A DNA stretch of 24,132 nucleotides. Origin: an uncultured Clostridia bacterium (GTDB lineage: Bacteria; Bacillota; Clostridia; TANB77; CAG-508). The notes beneath the pieces were generated by a model. It ran no database searches and had not been told where the DNA came from. It saw only the letters and a list, made by a program, of their open reading frames with translations. Below are positions 15,561-23,665 of the stretch, in pieces. A program made the position numbers and the translations under genes. The stretch's first letter is position 1. Every line of letters begins with the position of its first letter. The stretch spans positions 1-24,132 of the forward strand of contig CAKPOC010000010.1 of NCBI GenBank assembly GCA_934169535.1, in the 5' to 3' direction.

Positions 15561-16643
15561 ATGCCAAAAAATAAAAAAGAAAAAAATTTGTATGACTTTG
15601 ATTATGTGGAAGAAAAGGAATTAAAAGCAAAAAAGAAGGCAGAGAAAAGAAAAAAATCTGCCTCTAAAAAACAGCTAAAAAGTGGACAAGCAAAAAAATA
15701 TGATGATGAAATAATAATTGGAGTAACAAAAATTCCAGAAAAAGATATTAAGAAAAAAATAAATACAAAAAAGAACCAAGAAAAAAAGATATATGACTAT
15801 GATGAAAAAATAAAAAAAACAAAGCCTAAAAAAGTTAAAGAAAAAAAACAAACTACAATATATGATTTTGAAGAAAATATTGAAGAGAAAAATATAAAAA
15901 AGGAAAAACGCAATAAAAGAATTAAAAAAATTTTAAAGATATTAGCAATAATAGTAATTTTTGCAGGGATTATATGTTTTGCAATGTTATCGCCAATATT
16001 TAATGTTAAAGATATTATTGTAACAGGAAATAGCAAAATCGAAAAAAGTGAAATTATATCTTTATCGGAAATAGCAAAAGGTGAAAATATTTTTAAAACT
16101 TTAACACTTGTTGCACAAAATAATATTAAACAAAATGCGTATGTAGAGAATGTAAGTGTAGAAAAACAACTACCAAGCACAATAAAAATTACAATAGAAG
16201 AAAGAGTTCCAAATTTTATTTTAGAATATGGTAATGGATATGTGTATATAAATAATCAAGGTTATATGTTAGAAATATCTAGTGAAAAATTAAATTTGCC
16301 AATAATCACAGGAAGCCAAACGCCTCAAGAAGAATATAGTGCAGGAAATAGATTAAACAGTGCTGACTTAGAAAAATTAGAAACAGCAATCAAGATAATT
16401 GATATAGCAAAAAATAATAATATTGCAGATTTAATAACAACTATTGACATTTCAGACGAAAACAATTATAAATTATATTTGGCAAATGAAAGGAAAACAG
16501 TATATTTAGGAGATTGCTCTAATTTAGAAACAAGAATGTTATATGTAAAAGCAATAACCGAAAAAGAAAAGAACATAGAAGGAGAAATTTTTGTTAACAT
16601 GAATCTAAACTCTGACAAAGCGTTTTTCAGAGAAAAGGTATAA
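15561..16643 (+). CDS. ftsQ: Cell-division protein FtsQ/DivIB with a long basic cytoplasmic tail
   Basis: A bitopic divisome protein linking early and late division factors at the septum. The first 120 residues are cytoplasmic and very Lys-rich. A transmembrane helix spans about 123-145. The POTRA domain follows (about 147-220: FNVKDIIVTGNSKIEKSEI, GENIF), then the FtsQ beta domain with EERVPNFILEYGNGYVYINNQGYML. The tail repeats a short acidic-aromatic motif: LYDFDYVEEKE (10-20), YDDEI (47-51), IYDYDEKI (77-84) and IYDFEENIEEK (100-110). At 360 aa it is longer than the usual 260-280, and the excess is this tail. The start ATG has GAGGGTGG upstream. The position after murA and before the DUF881 genes, sbp, ftsA and ftsZ supports the assignment. 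Confidence 0.93.
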   Translation: MPKNKKEKNLYDFDYVEEKELKAKKKAEKRKKSASKKQLKSGQAKKYDDEIIIGVTKIPEKDIKKKINTKKNQEKKIYDYDEKIKKTKPKKVKEKKQTTIYDFEENIEEKNIKKEKRNKRIKKILKILAIIVIFAGIICFAMLSPIFNVKDIIVTGNSKIEKSEIISLSEIAKGENIFKTLTLVAQNNIKQNAYVENVSVEKQLPSTIKITIEERVPNFILEYGNGYVYINNQGYMLEISSEKLNLPIITGSQTPQEEYSAGNRLNSADLEKLETAIKIIDIAKNNNIADLITTIDISDENNYKLYLANERKTVYLGDCSNLETRMLYVKAITEKEKNIEGEIFVNMNLNSDKAFFREKV

Positions 16644-16667
16644 ACCAAAAAGTGAGGATGATGAATT

Positions 16668-17390
16668 TTGAATAAAAAGCAAATAGCAATGACATTAGGA
16701 ATAATGTGTTTTATATTAACTATGGCAATTGTAATACAAGTAAGAACAATAAATAGTATAAATAAAACAGCGGCACAAGACCTAAACAACAATGATTTAA
16801 GGGACCAAGTATTAAAGTGGAAAGAAAAATATGACCAAGGTTATGCAGAATTACAAGATGCAAACAAAAAGCTAGAAAAGATAAGAACTACAGCAAGCCA
16901 AAATACAGAAGGTTCTGACGAAAAAGAGCAAAAGCTTTTAAAAAATAATATGATAATAGGATTAACTGATGTAGAAGGGCCAGGCGTTATTGTAACATTA
17001 AAAGATGATTCTAGTGTAACAACAGACAGCTTAACAATTTCAGATAGCATTAGCAATCATTTAGTACATGATTCTGACTTAATAAGTGTAGTAAATGAAT
17101 TAAAAAATGCAGGAGCAGAAGCAATTTCAATAAATGACCAAAGAGTGGTCTTAAATACTTCAATAACATGTGAAGGAAATGTTATTATGGTAAATGGAGA
17201 AAAGATAAGCTCTCCATTTGTAATAAAAGCAATAGGTTCTTCTTACATGAATAGTGCTTTAACAAGACCAGGTGGAATAATAAAAAGTTTCACAGGATAT
17301 ATAGGGGCAAGTGTAAAAGAAAGTGACAATATACAAATATCAAAATACACAGGAGTAATAAGCACAAAAAATATAAAAAAAGCAAATTAA
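16668..17390 (+). CDS. ylxW: DUF881 protein (YlxW type)
   Basis: A 240-aa DUF881 family protein of unknown biochemical role, consistently found between divIB and ftsA in Firmicutes. It starts with TTG at 16668 behind GTGAGGA. It has an N-terminal membrane helix (about 7-25), a coiled-coil-prone stretch (about 45-75: WKEKYDQGYAELQDANKKLEKI), and a soluble DUF881 domain outside the membrane, with GLTDVEGPGVIVTLKDD, VVNELKNAGAEAISINDQRV and SSPFVIKAIGS as family hallmarks. It lies 24 bp after ftsQ and 15 bp before a paralogue, so it is part of one transcript. The symbol is given by position and is interchangeable with ylxX. Confidence 0.88.
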   Translation: MNKKQIAMTLGIMCFILTMAIVIQVRTINSINKTAAQDLNNNDLRDQVLKWKEKYDQGYAELQDANKKLEKIRTTASQNTEGSDEKEQKLLKNNMIIGLTDVEGPGVIVTLKDDSSVTTDSLTISDSISNHLVHDSDLISVVNELKNAGAEAISINDQRVVLNTSITCEGNVIMVNGEKISSPFVIKAIGSSYMNSALTRPGGIIKSFTGYIGASVKESDNIQISKYTGVISTKNIKKAN

Positions 17391-17405
17391 ACGAGGTGAA
17401 AACAT

Positions 17406-18119
17406 TTGAAAATAAATTTTAGTAAAGCAAATATAACAATGACTATTAGCATTTTTATAGTATGTATTATATTAGTTGCAGTATTTTTTGTTCAAATAAA
17501 AACAGTAAACCAAGTAAATGAAACAGACATCGAAAATTTAAGACAAAGTGAGCTACAGGAGCAGCTTTCTAGCTGGAAGACAAAATATGAAGAAGTTTCT
17601 GAAGAGTTAGATCAAACAAATTCTAAAATTAAAGAATATACAACAAAAATAGAAGACAATGAAGAATCTTCTGAACTTTTAGAAGAAGAGTTAGAGCGTT
17701 CAAAATTAATTTTAGGAACAACAGATGTTACTGGAGATGGAGTAGTAATTAAGCTAGAAGATGGAGAACAAAAAGTTACATCGAGCGATTTAATACAACT
17801 TGTAAATGATTTGTGGTTTGCAGGAGCAGAAGCAATATCTGTAAATGGAGTTCGAATTGTAAATATGACGGAATTTGTAGATGTAGCAGAATATATAATA
17901 GTAAAACCAAAGCAACGAATTGTGGCACCATATGTTGTAAAAGCGATAGGTGACCAAACTTACTTAACAAGTACATTAAGTTTAAAAAATAGTGGCTTTA
18001 TCGATTTGCAAAATAACAATGGAAAAAAGGTCACAATGGAGCAACAAAGAAATATAAAAATTTTAGCATATTCTGATACCCTAGAAGCAAAATATATGAA
18101 GGAGGTAAAAACGGAATGA
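17406..18119 (+). CDS. ylxX: DUF881 protein, tandem paralogue (YlxX type)
   Basis: The second DUF881 protein (237 aa), with the same design as its neighbour: TTG start, a membrane helix (about 11-29), a longer Glu-rich coiled coil (about 45-100) and the domain motifs GTTDVTGDGVVIKLEDGE, LVNDLWFAGAEAISVNGVRI and APYVVKAIGD. The pair arose by duplication but has diverged through most of its length. Two DUF881 genes at this spot also occur in B. subtilis (ylxW, ylxX). Its TGA overlaps the ATG of sbp by four bases (ATGA), which implies translational coupling. A scaffold or wall-related role in division is inferred only from position. Confidence 0.88.
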   Translation: MKINFSKANITMTISIFIVCIILVAVFFVQIKTVNQVNETDIENLRQSELQEQLSSWKTKYEEVSEELDQTNSKIKEYTTKIEDNEESSELLEEELERSKLILGTTDVTGDGVVIKLEDGEQKVTSSDLIQLVNDLWFAGAEAISVNGVRIVNMTEFVDVAEYIIVKPKQRIVAPYVVKAIGDQTYLTSTLSLKNSGFIDLQNNNGKKVTMEQQRNIKILAYSDTLEAKYMKEVKTE

Positions 18120-18496
18120 TAGTAATTGCAATAGTAGTTGGTTGTATAATAGGAGCAATATTGGGAATGGTTATGCCAATGGTATCTTACACATATTCGG
18201 GATACCTAGCAATAGCAATAGTTGCAGCGCTTGACTCTGTATTTGGAGGAATTTTAGCAACAATAAAGAAAAACTTTAATTTAACAATATTTATAACAGG
18301 CTTTTTTGGAAATGCAATTCTTGCAATACTTTTAACGTTATTAGGCCAAAAGTTAAATTTAGATATATACTTAGCTGCAATAGTTGTTTTTGTAGGTAGA
18401 ATATTTACAAATTTAGCTATAATCAGAAGATATTATGTGGATAAAATAATGAAAAAAATAGAAGATAAAAAAACAAAAGAAGAGGAGAAAAAATAG
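18116..18496 (+). CDS. sbp: Small basic protein Sbp (DUF1290)
   Basis: A 126-aa DUF1290 membrane protein with about four hydrophobic segments and a strongly charged Lys/Glu C-terminal tail (DKIMKKIEDKKTKEEEKK). The family is nearly always found just upstream of ftsA in Firmicutes; its function is not established. Conserved features visible are the Gly-rich first helix (VGCIIGAILGMVMP), YLAIAIVAALDSVFGGI, GFFGNAILA and GQKLNLDIYLAAIVVFVGRIF. The start overlaps the upstream stop by four bases, with AAGGAGG 9 bases upstream. It is the last gene before the ftsA promoter. Confidence 0.92.
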   Translation: MIVIAIVVGCIIGAILGMVMPMVSYTYSGYLAIAIVAALDSVFGGILATIKKNFNLTIFITGFFGNAILAILLTLLGQKLNLDIYLAAIVVFVGRIFTNLAIIRRYYVDKIMKKIEDKKTKEEEKK

Positions 18497-18506
18497 CAAT
18501 AAAAAA

Positions 18507-18535
18507 TGTTACGATAATATTACAAAAATGTAACA
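18507..18535. repeat. Inverted repeat directly upstream of the ftsA promoter
   Basis: TGTTAC (18507-18512) and GTAACA (18530-18535) form a 6-bp dyad spaced by 17 bases, ending 6 bases before the ftsA -35 box. It could be a regulator site. There is no T run behind it, so it is not a terminator. Confidence 0.4.
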
Positions 18536-18541
18536 AAACTA

Positions 18542-18570
18542 TTGACTTTTTTCTAAAAATATAATATTCT
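18542..18570 (+). promoter_or_regulatory. Putative sigma-A promoter for ftsA-ftsZ
   Basis: TTGACT (18542-18547), a 17-bp spacer and TATTCT (18565-18570), about 39 bases before the ftsA start. The 112-bp gap after sbp is the largest in the division block before ftsZ, where a separate ftsAZ promoter is expected. Confidence 0.6.
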
Positions 18571-18608
18571 TAATCGTGAATTTGACATAGTGAATTGGAG
18601 GAGTTATT

Positions 18609-19835
18609 TTGGCAGTTGGAGATATAATAGTAGGAATAGACATAGGATCCTCAAAAGTAAGCCTTGTTGTAGGCGAAGTAAACAATTTCAACCAAGTGGA
18701 AGTTATTTTTACAACAGAGCAAAAATGTAGAGGAATTAAAAAAAGTAAAATAATCGATGAAGAGCAAATAGTAAATGCTATATCGAAAGCAGTAGAAGAA
18801 GCGGAAAGAGATGCACAAATAAAGATAAATTCTGCATACATAACAATAGCAGGGAAATACGTTACAATAGTACAAAATAGTGTAACCAAAACAATAAGGG
18901 ACAAATTTTCTGGAATATCTAGCAAAGATGTATCTAGTGCATTAATGCAAGTTAAAGATATTGATGTACCTGATGGAATGAGCATAATAGATATTGTTAC
19001 AGGTAAGTTTATTTTAGATGATGGACGAGCTGTAGAAGATCCAGTTGGAAATTTAGTAAATTCTTTTACTGTAAATGGACAAGTTATATTAGGTGACAGG
19101 GATTACATAAGGCAACTTTCTAATATTGCTAGAAGAGCTGGAATCGACATAGACGGAATAATACCAATTACACTAGCTGAAAGAAACTTAATTTTAGATG
19201 CAAACGAACTTTTTGACAATGTTATGATAATTGATATAGGAGCTGGAAATACTGAAATAGGTGTGTTTGAAGGAAACAACTTCATATACACTAACACAAT
19301 TCCATTAGGTGGTGACAACATAACAAAGGACATCCAAATGGTACTAAATATCAGCGAGGAAGAAGCTGAAAAACTAAAAAGACAGTATGGCTTAGCAATG
19401 CGTTCATATATAGATAATGACAACGAAATATTGCTAAACACAGTAGAAGATCCAAATAACAAAATAATAAAAAGTTCAGAACTAATAGAAATTATCGAAG
19501 CAAGAATTGAAGAAATATTCTCTTTGATTAACAAGGATATAGTAAACCAAGGTGTAAAACCAAAAATAAATAATGTAATATTAACAGGGCAAGGAATAAC
19601 AAGCATAAGCAAAAGTGATGTAGCAGGAAAGGTTATTTTAAATATACCTATGAAATTTGCAACTGGTAGATACATAAGCCAAGTAAGACCAGAATACAGA
19701 ACAGCATATTCTCTTGTAAGGTATATTGCATCAAGACCATTTGCTAAAAGCGTATCTAGTAGCATAGACACAAATTCAAGCGAAAGTATCCTTGGAAAAA
19801 TACTAGACAGAATAAAAGAATTTTTTTATTCGTAA
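18609..19835 (+). CDS. ftsA: Cell-division protein FtsA
   Basis: An actin-fold ATPase that tethers FtsZ filaments to the membrane. The phosphate-1 motif IIVGIDIGSSKVSLVVGE lies at about residues 6-23. The SHS2 (1C) region is around 80-170. The phosphate-2 motif VMIIDIGAGNTEIGVF is followed by ITKDIQMVLNISEEEAEKLKR. NNVILTGQGI is the adenosine motif. The C-terminal amphipathic helix for membrane binding is visible (SILGKILDRIKEFFYS). The 408-aa length is normal. It starts with TTG at 18609 behind GGAGGAG. It has its own promoter and is followed after 66 bp by ftsZ. Confidence 0.96.
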   Translation: MAVGDIIVGIDIGSSKVSLVVGEVNNFNQVEVIFTTEQKCRGIKKSKIIDEEQIVNAISKAVEEAERDAQIKINSAYITIAGKYVTIVQNSVTKTIRDKFSGISSKDVSSALMQVKDIDVPDGMSIIDIVTGKFILDDGRAVEDPVGNLVNSFTVNGQVILGDRDYIRQLSNIARRAGIDIDGIIPITLAERNLILDANELFDNVMIIDIGAGNTEIGVFEGNNFIYTNTIPLGGDNITKDIQMVLNISEEEAEKLKRQYGLAMRSYIDNDNEILLNTVEDPNNKIIKSSELIEIIEARIEEIFSLINKDIVNQGVKPKINNVILTGQGITSISKSDVAGKVILNIPMKFATGRYISQVRPEYRTAYSLVRYIASRPFAKSVSSSIDTNSSESILGKILDRIKEFFYS

Positions 19836-19901
19836 TCAAAAAGATAAAATAAGAGGGCACATAAGAATCAATAAACAATTAAATTAAGGAGGAATAACTT
19901 T

Positions 19902-21008
19902 ATGATGATGGACAGTGTGGACGAGAACACAACGATGGACGGAACTGCTACAATAAAAGTAATTGGTGTAGGAGGAGCTGGAACAAACGCAGTAAACAGA
20001 ATGGTTGATTCTGGAATAAGAGGAGTAGAATTTATAGCAGTAAACACAGATAGACAAGCATTACTTCTATCAAAAGCTGCATCTAAAATTCAAATAGGAG
20101 AAAAAATTACAAGAGGCTTAGGAGCTGGTGCAAACCCTGACATTGGTGCACAAGCAGCCGAAGAAAGCAAAGCAGAAATAACAGAAGCACTTCGTGGAGC
20201 AGATATGGTATTTGTTACTTCAGGAATGGGTGGAGGAACAGGTACAGGAGCAGCTCCAATAGTTGCATCTTGCGCAAAGGAAATGGGAATATTAACAATA
20301 GGTGTTGTTACAAAACCATTTACATTTGAAGGAAAGAAAAGATTAACTCAAGCAGACAGAGGAATTGAAAGCTTAAAAGGAAAGGTAGACACACTAGTTG
20401 TTATACCAAACGATAAACTTTTACAAGTAATAGATAGAAAAACTTCAATAGTAGAAGCTTTCAAAATGGCTGATGATGTATTAAGACAAGGTGTTCAAGG
20501 TATTTCTGACTTAATTGCAATACCAGGACTTGTAAACCTAGATTTTGCCGATGTAAAAACAATAATGCTAAATACAGGTATGGCACACATGGGAATAGGA
20601 AGAGCTTCTGGTGAAAATAGAGCAGAAGATGCAGCAAAACAAGCTATTCAAAGTCCACTACTAGAAACATCAATAGAAGGTGCAAGAGGCGTAATTATTA
20701 ACATCACAGGAGGAAGCAACTTAGGATTACACGAAGTAAATACTGCTGCTGAATTAATACAAAGAAGTGTTGACCCAGAGGCAAATATAATCTTTGGTGC
20801 TGTTATAGATGAAAGCCTTGATGAAGATATAGTAATTACCGTAATTGCAACAGGATTTGAAAAAAATGAAACAACAATTCCTGGAATAGGAGATATAGGT
20901 AGCAAAGCATGGACACCAAAGCAAACTCCATCAATAAGTTCAGTAGATACAAATGCTTCAACAGGTGACCTAGACATACCTACATTTTTAAGAAAAAACA
21001 AGAAATAA
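19902..21008 (+). CDS. ftsZ: Cell-division GTPase FtsZ
   Basis: The bacterial tubulin that forms the cytokinetic ring. The N-terminal GTP site has VIGVGGAGTNAVNRM (20-34) and the tubulin signature GGGTGTG (110-116). The T7 catalytic loop NLDFAD lies at 212-217, with the Asp needed for GTP hydrolysis by the neighbouring subunit. After a short linker, the conserved C-terminal peptide DLDIPTFLRKNKK binds FtsA or other tethers. The 368-aa length is ordinary, with a rather short linker. The ATG at 19902 has AAGGAGG upstream; three Met codons in the first three positions leave a small ambiguity. A strong terminator follows 12 bp after the stop. Confidence 0.98.
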   Translation: MMMDSVDENTTMDGTATIKVIGVGGAGTNAVNRMVDSGIRGVEFIAVNTDRQALLLSKAASKIQIGEKITRGLGAGANPDIGAQAAEESKAEITEALRGADMVFVTSGMGGGTGTGAAPIVASCAKEMGILTIGVVTKPFTFEGKKRLTQADRGIESLKGKVDTLVVIPNDKLLQVIDRKTSIVEAFKMADDVLRQGVQGISDLIAIPGLVNLDFADVKTIMLNTGMAHMGIGRASGENRAEDAAKQAIQSPLLETSIEGARGVIINITGGSNLGLHEVNTAAELIQRSVDPEANIIFGAVIDESLDEDIVITVIATGFEKNETTIPGIGDIGSKAWTPKQTPSISSVDTNASTGDLDIPTFLRKNKK

Positions 21009-21020
21009 AATAATACATAC

Positions 21021-21057
21021 AAGAAATAATCTAATTTTGTAGATTATTTCTTTTTTT
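21021..21057 (+). terminator. Rho-independent terminator after ftsZ
   Basis: Perfect 12-bp stem (21021-21032 with 21041-21052), 8-base loop, and a run of seven T (21051-21057). It closes the division transcript and separates it from spoIIGA. Confidence 0.9.
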
Positions 21058-21068
21058 CGCGACTAAGA

Positions 21069-21102
21069 AATGACAAAATTTTAAAATTATAAGATGTATA
21101 AT
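21069..21102 (+). promoter_or_regulatory. Candidate Spo0A-dependent spoIIG promoter
   Basis: ATGACA (21070-21075) and a perfect TATAAT (21097-21102) are separated by 21 bp, too wide for ordinary sigma-A use. AATGACAAAA (21069-21078), read on the minus strand, matches 8 of 10 positions of the 0A box TTTTGTCRAA and overlaps the -35. The B. subtilis spoIIG promoter has the same design (about 22-bp spacing with a Spo0A site over the -35). Confidence 0.55.
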
Positions 21103-21134
21103 ATCTAAATAAAAACTGAAAGGAAGATAAAAAA

Positions 21135-22031
21135 TTGACAGTTTATTTAGATATTATTTTTTTAGAAAATATTTTAATGAACTATATAATTTTAACTGCA
21201 ACAGGAATTGTAACAAAATCGGGAGGAAAACTAATAAAAACAAGAATGCTCCTTTCAAGCATTCTAGGAAGTACTTACGCAACAATAATGTATTTAAAAC
21301 CGTTTAAATTTTATCAAAATTTTTTTGCAAAAATCATTTTATCAATAATTATGGTTTGTTTAGCTCTTATTCCCAAAAGCACAAAAGAATTTATTAAAAA
21401 GCTAGTATTATTCTATTTAATTTCTTTTGTATTTGGTGGAGCCACAATATTTTTTATGTATGCAGTAAGCCCTAAAAATATTCAATTTAAGAATGGTGTT
21501 TTTGTAGGCGAATATACTGCTAAAATTATGCTAATAGCAGGAGTAATTGCATTTTTAATATCAGTATATGCTTTCAAAATAAATAAGGCTAAAATGACCA
21601 CTAAGGACATGTTTTGCAATATAGAAATAATATGTAAAAACAAAAAAGTAAAAGCAACGGCGCTAGTAGATAGTGGAAATTTGTTAGTAGATCCACTAAC
21701 AAAAACGCCAGTAATAATAGTGGATGAAAAAATAGTAAATAAAATAATTCCAATAAAGATTTTAAAAGAAAAATTAGGAGGTGATGACGAGTACAAAAAA
21801 AGAGTTAGAATGATTCCATTTATGTCTGTAGGAAACAAAAATGGAATGTTAACAGGAATAAGAGTTGACAAAATAAATGTATTCTATAATGATGAAAAAA
21901 TAGAAGTAGAAAATGTAATAGTAGGAATATATGAGAGTAGCCTTTCAAAGAACAATAAATATAATGCTTTGATTGGACTAAATTTACTTGAGAAAAAGGA
22001 GAGAAGATATGAATTTATTACAGATTTTTAA
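21135..22031 (+). CDS. spoIIGA: Sporulation sigma-E factor processing peptidase SpoIIGA
   Basis: A membrane aspartic protease that removes the pro-sequence of sigma-E in the mother cell after a signal from the forespore. The N-terminal half has about five transmembrane helices (residues 3-147). The C-terminal protease domain has the catalytic motif LVDSGNLL with Asp179, close to the reported B. subtilis Asp183. It ends with ALIGLNLL, a partner motif seen in the family. The 298-aa length is typical. The start is TTG at 21135 with GAAAGGAAG upstream. sigE starts inside its last 23 bases, so protease and substrate are translationally coupled, as expected for the spoIIG operon. Confidence 0.95.
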   Translation: MTVYLDIIFLENILMNYIILTATGIVTKSGGKLIKTRMLLSSILGSTYATIMYLKPFKFYQNFFAKIILSIIMVCLALIPKSTKEFIKKLVLFYLISFVFGGATIFFMYAVSPKNIQFKNGVFVGEYTAKIMLIAGVIAFLISVYAFKINKAKMTTKDMFCNIEIICKNKKVKATALVDSGNLLVDPLTKTPVIIVDEKIVNKIIPIKILKEKLGGDDEYKKRVRMIPFMSVGNKNGMLTGIRVDKINVFYNDEKIEVENVIVGIYESSLSKNNKYNALIGLNLLEKKERRYEFITDF

Positions 22032-22749
22032 AGAAAGGGCAAATGTAATTTATGCTAAATATATAAAGACAGAGGATACAAACATTATAGAAAATTTACC
22101 TATATTTTATATAGGAGGAAGCCAGACACTTCCACCACCACTGCTTCCAGAAGAAGAGGAAAAAGAGATAAAAAAATTGGCTGAAGGAGATCAGGAAGCA
22201 AAAAAAGTTTTAGTTGAAAGAAATTTAAGACTAGTAGTATATATAGCTAAAAAATTTGAAAACACAGGAAATGGACTAGAAGATTTAATTTCGATTGGAA
22301 CAATAGGCTTAATGAAAGCGATAAATACATATGACGCTAAAAAGAATATAAAACTTGCAACATATGCTTCAAGGTGTATAGAAAATGAAATATTAATGTT
22401 TTTAAGAAGGAGTAATAAAATTAAAAGTGAAATTTCTATAGATGAACCATTAAATCAAGATGGAGACGGAAACGAACTGCTTCTTTCTGATGTTTTAGGA
22501 GGAGATAGTGACAGCGTGTCAAAAGGGCTAGAAGATGAAGTTGATAAAAAATTGCTTAGAATGGCGATTTCTAAATTAAGTACAAGGGAGAAAAATATAA
22601 TGGAGTTAAGGTTCGGATTTACAACTGGAGATGAAAAAACTCAAAAAGAAGTTGCTGACATGATGGGAATTTCGCAAAGTTACATATCAAGATTAGAAAA
22701 GAAAATTATAAATAAAATGAAGAAAGAAATATTAAGCAAAACAAGCTAG
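22009..22749 (+). CDS. sigE: RNA polymerase sporulation sigma factor, pro-sigma-E
   Basis: The early mother-cell sigma factor, made as an inactive precursor. The chosen ATG (22009) has GGAG 7 bases upstream and overlaps spoIIGA; an in-frame TTG at 21988 would overlap the RBS. The pro-region is residues 1 to about 33, with the processing-site neighbourhood FYIGGSQTLPPPL; it seems some 5 residues longer than in B. subtilis. Region 2 includes RNLRLVVYIAKKFENTG, LISIGTIGLMKA and KLATYASRCIENEILMFLRR. Region 4 ends with the HTH TQKEVADMMGISQSYISRLEKK. The protein is 246 aa, near the 239 of B. subtilis. Position between spoIIGA and sigG makes the assignment firm. Confidence 0.97.
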   Translation: MNLLQIFKERANVIYAKYIKTEDTNIIENLPIFYIGGSQTLPPPLLPEEEEKEIKKLAEGDQEAKKVLVERNLRLVVYIAKKFENTGNGLEDLISIGTIGLMKAINTYDAKKNIKLATYASRCIENEILMFLRRSNKIKSEISIDEPLNQDGDGNELLLSDVLGGDSDSVSKGLEDEVDKKLLRMAISKLSTREKNIMELRFGFTTGDEKTQKEVADMMGISQSYISRLEKKIINKMKKEILSKTS

Positions 22750-22806
22750 AATAAAATAAGAACTTTTGGAAATAATTATAAAAATATTTCTGAAAGGAGA
22801 ATAAAA

Positions 22807-23580
22807 TTGATAAACAAGGTTGAAATTTGTGGAGTAAATACTGCAAAATTACCTGTACTATCAAGCGAAAAACAACATGAACTACTAGAAAAAACAAAAA
22901 AAGGAGACAATACTGCAAGAGATGAGCTAATAAACGGAAATTTAAGACTGGTACTTAGCATAATAAAAAGATTTTATGGAAGAGGAGAAAATTTAGATGA
23001 TTTATTTCAAATAGGATGTGTAGGATTAATTAAAGCTATAGATAATTTTGACTTGCAACAAAATGTTCAATTTTCTACGTATGCCGTGCCGATGATAATA
23101 GGAGAAATTAGAAGATATTTAAGAGATAACAACATGGTAAGAGTTAGTAGATCCATAAGAGATTTGGCGTATAAAGTACTTGCGATAAAAGAAAAAAATA
23201 GAAAAGAAAATCAAAGGGAAATGACAATAGAAGAAATTGCAAAAGAATTAAATGTAGAAAAAGAAGAAATTGCATTTTGCTTAGACGCTATACAAGATCC
23301 AATATCTTTGCAAGAACCAGTTTATGGAGATGAAACAGAAAATATATACGTTATGGACCAAATAAAAGATAAGAAAAATAGTGATGATAATTGGGCAGAA
23401 AACATTACAATAAATGAAGTGCTAGAAAAACTAAAAGACAAAGAAAAGGAAATAATAAATAAAAGATTTTTTGAAGGTAGAACTCAGATGGAGGTTGCAG
23501 AAGAAATAGGAATATCGCAGGCACAAGTTTCTAGATTAGAAAAAAACGCAATAAGTCATATAAAAAGAATGTACAAATAG
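22807..23580 (+). CDS. sigG: RNA polymerase sporulation sigma factor sigma-G
   Basis: The late forespore sigma factor. The N-terminus KVEICGVNTAKLPVLS is diagnostic of sigma-G, next to the region bound by anti-sigma factors. Region 2 reads NLRLVLSIIKRF, LDDLFQIGCVGLIKAIDNF and VQFSTYAVPMIIGEIRRYLRD. Region 4 ends with TQMEVAEEIGISQAQVSRLEK. The 257-aa length matches the family. It starts with TTG at 22807, 7 bases after GAAAGGAG. Upstream, 22768-22777 (GGAAATAATT) fits the sigma-F -10 pattern GGNRANANTW, but I see no proper -35 at the right distance, so forespore control from here is only suggested. Read-through from sigE is also possible. Confidence 0.97.
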   Translation: MINKVEICGVNTAKLPVLSSEKQHELLEKTKKGDNTARDELINGNLRLVLSIIKRFYGRGENLDDLFQIGCVGLIKAIDNFDLQQNVQFSTYAVPMIIGEIRRYLRDNNMVRVSRSIRDLAYKVLAIKEKNRKENQREMTIEEIAKELNVEKEEIAFCLDAIQDPISLQEPVYGDETENIYVMDQIKDKKNSDDNWAENITINEVLEKLKDKEKEIINKRFFEGRTQMEVAEEIGISQAQVSRLEKNAISHIKRMYK

Positions 23581-23606
23581 GGTATAAATTTTAAAAATAA
23601 TAATAT

Positions 23607-23639
23607 AATATAGAAGCTTAAAATTTTAGCTTCTATATT
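23607..23639 (+). other. Perfect 12-bp hairpin between sigG and ylmC
   Basis: Bases 23607-23618 pair exactly with 23628-23639 around a 9-base loop. The following bases (TAATGCG) are not a U tract on either strand, so it is not a standard terminator. It ends 9 bases before the ylmC ribosome binding site and may affect transcription read-through or message stability. Confidence 0.5.
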
Positions 23640-23665
23640 AATGCGTTAAGGAGGAATTGAAGTTT

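Noticed and set aside
19103..19771. Open reading frame of 222 codons on the minus strand
   Set aside because: It is fully inside ftsA on the opposite strand, with a composition expected from reversed codons; no RBS or promoter.
22768..22777. Complete sigma-F promoter upstream of sigG
   Set aside because: The -10 pattern fits, but no GYWTA element lies 15 bases upstream, so a full promoter call is not justified.
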